The notes below the pieces were generated by a model. It searched no databases, had not been told where the DNA came from, and saw nothing but the letters and a program-made list of their open reading frames with translations. From Plantago major (Eukaryota > Streptophyta > Magnoliopsida > Lamiales > Plantaginaceae), in assembly GCA_026545765.1 (NCBI GenBank), contig CM048840.1, positions 54,126,580 through 54,190,579 on the forward strand: 64,000 nucleotides of DNA. Direction: 5' to 3'. The position numbers were made by a program, and so were the translations under genes. Of this stretch, positions 60,735 through 64,000 are shown piece by piece. Position 1 is the first letter of the stretch; each line of letters begins with the position of its first letter.

Positions 60735-62257
60735 CAGGGCCAGCCCTAATGCCAAACAGGGCCCATGTATTAACAAAATAAAAAAAAAATTATATTATAA
60801 CAAAATAATAAAAATCATACATTACAAGTCATTGAAATATTCCCTCAAGATATTATTACACATAACTAAAAAATCACTTGAAATGCGCAACTCTTCTAGC
60901 GTTTTTTGAAGCAAAATCATTAATTAGGTCTTCATAACAAGTTTCACGGCTATATCATTCTCAATTGCTATCGTCGCTAGGCCATTGAGTCGTTCTTGTG
61001 ACATTGAAGAGCGTAAATAGGATTTCACCAACTTCAACTTGGAAAAACTTCTCTCGGCGGATGCAACAGTAACGGGGATGGTTAACAAAATTTTGTAAGC
61101 AACCACTGCATTAGGAAAACAACCAATATCTTTTATGTAACTCAAAATTTCAATAGCTCTCATCTTCGTATTAGGCATGAACTCTCTAATAAGTTTCAAT
61201 TCAACGAGCAAAGAATTTCCATCAATATCTGATTGCTTTTTGTGCTCAAGTGCTTTTTCAAGATTGATACAATAAGTTGTCAAAGTTGGATCATCCAAAG
61301 AATGTAAATTTTCTGATGTAAACATGAATCCAAATACATTTTTATATTCTTGATATTGTTCAAACCTTATTTTAAACGAAGAAATTGCTTGATCGATAAT
61401 ATATATGAAGTAATTAACTCTAAATGACTCGACTTCAGACAAATGTAATACATCATCATCTCTATTCTCATCACATTGCCTCCTTCGAATGACTTCACGT
61501 CTTTGAGAAAAATTAGTACCAACATTTAATTCTGTAGCTATTTCCTTTGCCTTTTCCAATGCTTTAAAAAAACCAGTTTCTCTATAATCCTTAAAGAATG
61601 CAATCAAAATATTTATTTCTCTTATTGCAACATCAATATGCATATCCTTAGTTTGTAGTTGCTTGCTAACCACATTCACATGAGATAACACATCAAACCA
61701 AATAACAAGTGCCAACAAAAATTCGAATTTACCGAGTTCATGAGTTGCCAAAGAATTAGCTTCACTTTTTATCTTAGCGTCAAGATCAACTTCAGAAACT
61801 TTAGTTAAAGCATTTTTTATGTCTTTTATTTGAAATCTTATAGCTTTCACACTATCAACACGACTTTCCCAACGAGTACATGACAAAGGTTTAGGAGTCA
61901 ACCATTTCACATTATCCTTTAAAATTTGCCACCTCTTTGTAGATCTTGAAAATATAGTATATATGTGTTGTACAACTCCAAAAAAAACTTTTAGCCTTGA
62001 CACAGGTATTGGTCATGTCACACAAGATCAAGTTTAGACTATGACAACCACATGGAGTATAAAAAGCTCTAGGATTTATATCCAAAAGTTTTCTTTGTAT
62101 ACTCCTTGATTTTTTCCTTTCATGTTAGAACCATTATCATAGCTTTGTCCTCTTACATCATCAATGTCCAAACCAAGAGACTCTAATTCATGTTCTAGAA
62201 CATCAAAAATTCCTTGCCTACTTGTATCATCTACACATAAAAACCCTAAAAAGGATT
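60735..62257 (-). mobile_element. hAT element with near-complete transposase, left part
   Basis: The left terminus CAGGGCCAGCCCT at 60735 is preceded by CCCATGAG (60727-60734), the candidate 8-bp duplication. The element carries a minus-strand hAT transposase ending about 190 bp inside the terminus. It is itself interrupted at 62258 by an LTR retrotransposon; the rest, including its other end, lies beyond the window or beyond that insertion. Confidence 0.75.
60924..62257 (-). pseudogene. TTF-type zinc finger/hAT transposase, interrupted
   Basis: From 62257 down: FLGFLCVDDTSRQGIFDVLE and DDVRGQSYDNGSNMKGKNQG, part of the catalytic domain including a catalytic Asp candidate, up to a break near 62080-62000 with stops. 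Then 359 open codons (62003-60924): FFGVVQHIYTIFSRSTKRW, CTRWESRVDSVKAI, and the hAT dimerisation region (SAERSFSKLKLVKSYLRSSM, LNGLATIAIENDIA). The order fits plant 'TTF-type zinc finger with hAT dimerisation' proteins. The zinc finger and start are on the other side of the LTR insertion at 62258. Confidence 0.82.
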
Positions 62258-63887
62258 TGTTGGTCCAGATAACGGCAAAGTAAAAGACTGGGGGGGGGGG
62301 GGATGAATAGTCTTTTACAACTTTTGTCGATAAACACAGTTTGTCATATATCTGAGAAGATATCTGATACTTAATTTTAGAGAGCGGAAGACTATTCTGT
62401 GATAAGTGCACGTGCTCAGCAAGATATAATGTGTTTAAATACTTAGCAGGATAATGAGAACGATAAGTAAATTGCTGAAAGTAAATAACACGTCTTTTAT
62501 AGTGGTATCTGAAGGTGGCGTAATCCTTCAACTAATCCACTTCAGCCTTTCTCAGACCTGGAATCCACTAAGACAGATAATTGAGTTCACCTTACAAATA
62601 TCTTCTCTCAATTCCTAAAATATACTAGGTTCCCAACCAAGTGTTCCCCCTGAGTTATTCCCCGGCTCCCAGCCAAGTACTTCCTATACTAAAAAACCTT
62701 TGAGTTGTTCCTTAGTTTCCCAAACTAAGTACTTCCTATGCTCGATAACCTTGGAGTTATTCCTTAGTTTCCCAAACTAAGTACTTCCTGTACTCCACAC
62801 TGTTTTAAGGTGTTGGTTATGAAGGTTTGTCAGGTGAGTAGTCTTACTAACTTTTCAGTTATTTAAGAATACTCTATAGAACAAGAATCACTTAACACAC
62901 TTCACAATGTGTGGTGATATGTTTTTTACTGACCCAAGTCTATGTTAACTGTTATGGAGAATGAAACTCAGATACTTGATCTTTTGATTCAACTCCTTCA
63001 CAGATAGCAATGCTTGTTAAGGATCAGGACACTTAGAACTTTCATGCTACTTAGAATTCAAGAGATTAGTCGCAACTATAAGCTGAAAAGTAAGTAGGTT
63101 GAAGGCTTGTATACTTGAATGAATAAGTTCGTTCTGTGTGTAAGTTCAAGGTGTAAGTTCTTGGTGTGTTTCAAGCATTCTAAGTGGAGATATTTATAGT
63201 TGAATTTGAAGCCATTTGAATAGTATCCGTTAGGCTCAATTCAAATTCAAACTATTGATATCTGAAAATAGTACTGCAGAAGACGTTGTCTCTTTTCAGA
63301 GATTTCCTCTTTAGTTCAGATGTCTCTGTTTGCGCATTTATTGCATTGTACTATTTTTGTCCTGTAGTGCCAACGGAACTATGCACGCTTTCTGAAGCAT
63401 TGCATGTCCCTTTCCAGAGACCTTCACATCTCCAGATACTTGTTGAAACATTGTTTCCCAGAAACATAGTTTTATCCAAGGTAGCTGAGTGTAGGTTTCT
63501 GTGGGCACTTTTCCTCGTTCAGAAACCTTGTGTTCTCAGATATCTTTTGCAAAACTTGCTTAGTGAAAAACACTTGTTTCTTTAAGATATCTTGGCATAG
63601 GTATCTGAGGAGACTTTTCTCCATAGTCTTCAGTAATCTTGAGAAAACTTCAGTCTTCTGAAAATGAGTTCCGTTACTTGGATGCTTCCTTCTTCGTCTT
63701 CTTTAACTAAAAAAAAAAAAAAATTACATTCAAAGACCTAACATCCTATGCAAGATTTGCTAGACTAATCATACTTAGTGATTTTCCTCTTTTACAGTGT
63801 TCAAGTGAACTAAGAGTACTAAGCACCTTTCTGAGCTAAGATAAGTCATTAGGTTGCTGATCAAAATCTAAACAGATATTCCTAACA
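62258..63887 (-). repeat. 3' LTR of an LTR retrotransposon running off the window
   Basis: Plus-strand ends TGTTGGTCC… and …CCTAACA, 1630 bp, so TG…CA with short inverted ends. Directly beyond the right end lies a purine tract on the minus strand (GATCAAAAAGGGGGAAATT, 63888-63906), as expected before a 3' LTR. It breaks the hAT transposase between FLGF- and the upstream codons. A G13 run at 62291-62303 lies within it. The element's body and second LTR are to the right of the window; its family is not visible, though the purine tract style suits copia. Confidence 0.7.
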
Positions 63888-63906
63888 AATTTCCCCCTTT
63901 TTGATC
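63888..63906 (-). promoter_or_regulatory. Polypurine tract of the right-edge retrotransposon
   Basis: The minus strand reads GATCAAAAAGGGGGAAATT followed directly by TGTTAGG, the LTR start. This defines orientation and boundary of the LTR at 62258-63887. Confidence 0.72.
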
Positions 63907-64000
63907 AGTCAACGATGACTATCTTTAAAACCTATTACAACTTGGAAGAGGGAACAATCCAGCACTTAATCATTTCTTATGATCTTTTCAATTCATTTAA
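63907..64000 (-). other. Interior of the right-edge retrotransposon
   Basis: Too short to show a coding domain; by position it is the non-coding 3' interior of the retrotransposon whose LTR ends at 63887. Confidence 0.5.

Overview
This window is nuclear DNA from a flowering plant, most likely a eudicot. It shows spliced plant genes with GT-AG introns, a LysM receptor kinase, an F-box gene, a plant nucleotide-sugar transporter, the plant form of complex I subunit NDUFS4, and a dense load of plant LTR retrotransposons, hAT elements and MITEs. I cannot place the species from the sequence alone.

Layout, left to right. (1) 1-6125: a minus-strand Ty3/gypsy-like element with a tRNA-Asp-type primer site and gag plus aspartic protease but no recognisable RT, RNase H or integrase (a gag-only, TR-GAG-like non-autonomous element); its left LTR is cut by the window edge. 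(2) 6886-16225: a decayed Tat-lineage Ty3/gypsy element bounded by a perfect 5-bp duplication (GTCAC). It keeps RNase H, a second RNase H and integrase on the minus strand, a 162-bp tandem repeat, and a plus-strand (antisense) spliced accessory gene with its own TATA box; gag, PR, RT and part of one LTR are deleted. (3) 17606-21487: an eight-exon CMP-sialic-acid-transporter-like gene (minus) with an in-frame stop in exon 6. (4) 23774-33839: copia element A (SIRE/Maximus-like), minus strand. (5) 34845-37191: a broken wall-associated/LRK10L-type receptor kinase. (6) 41102-51463: copia element B, a relative of A, with a perfect GTGTA duplication; it sits inside a LysM receptor kinase (LYK4/5-like) pseudogene that is also split by a hAT element at 52141-53014. 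(7) 55643-58910: NDUFS4, the one clearly intact gene, in five exons. (8) 59841-end: a nest in which an F-box pseudogene is cut by a hAT element, which is cut by an LTR retrotransposon running off the window.

The most unusual content lies in accessory parts of the retrotransposons. Copia elements A and B both carry, after the RNase H, a third ORF in sense orientation resembling the 'putative plant transposon protein' family; the Tat element carries a spliced antisense gene resembling the 'putative gypsy type transposon' family. A and B also share a roughly 600-bp leader-like segment before the third ORF, and a ~115-bp core of it recurs in the unrelated gag-only element at 1-6125. A CAATGTTG/CAACATTG palindromic word is scattered through A and B and their LTRs. 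By-eye LTR divergence suggests insertion order gag-only element (oldest), Tat element, B, then A (youngest). Exon coordinates, duplications and LTR ends were read by hand; substitution counts are approximate.
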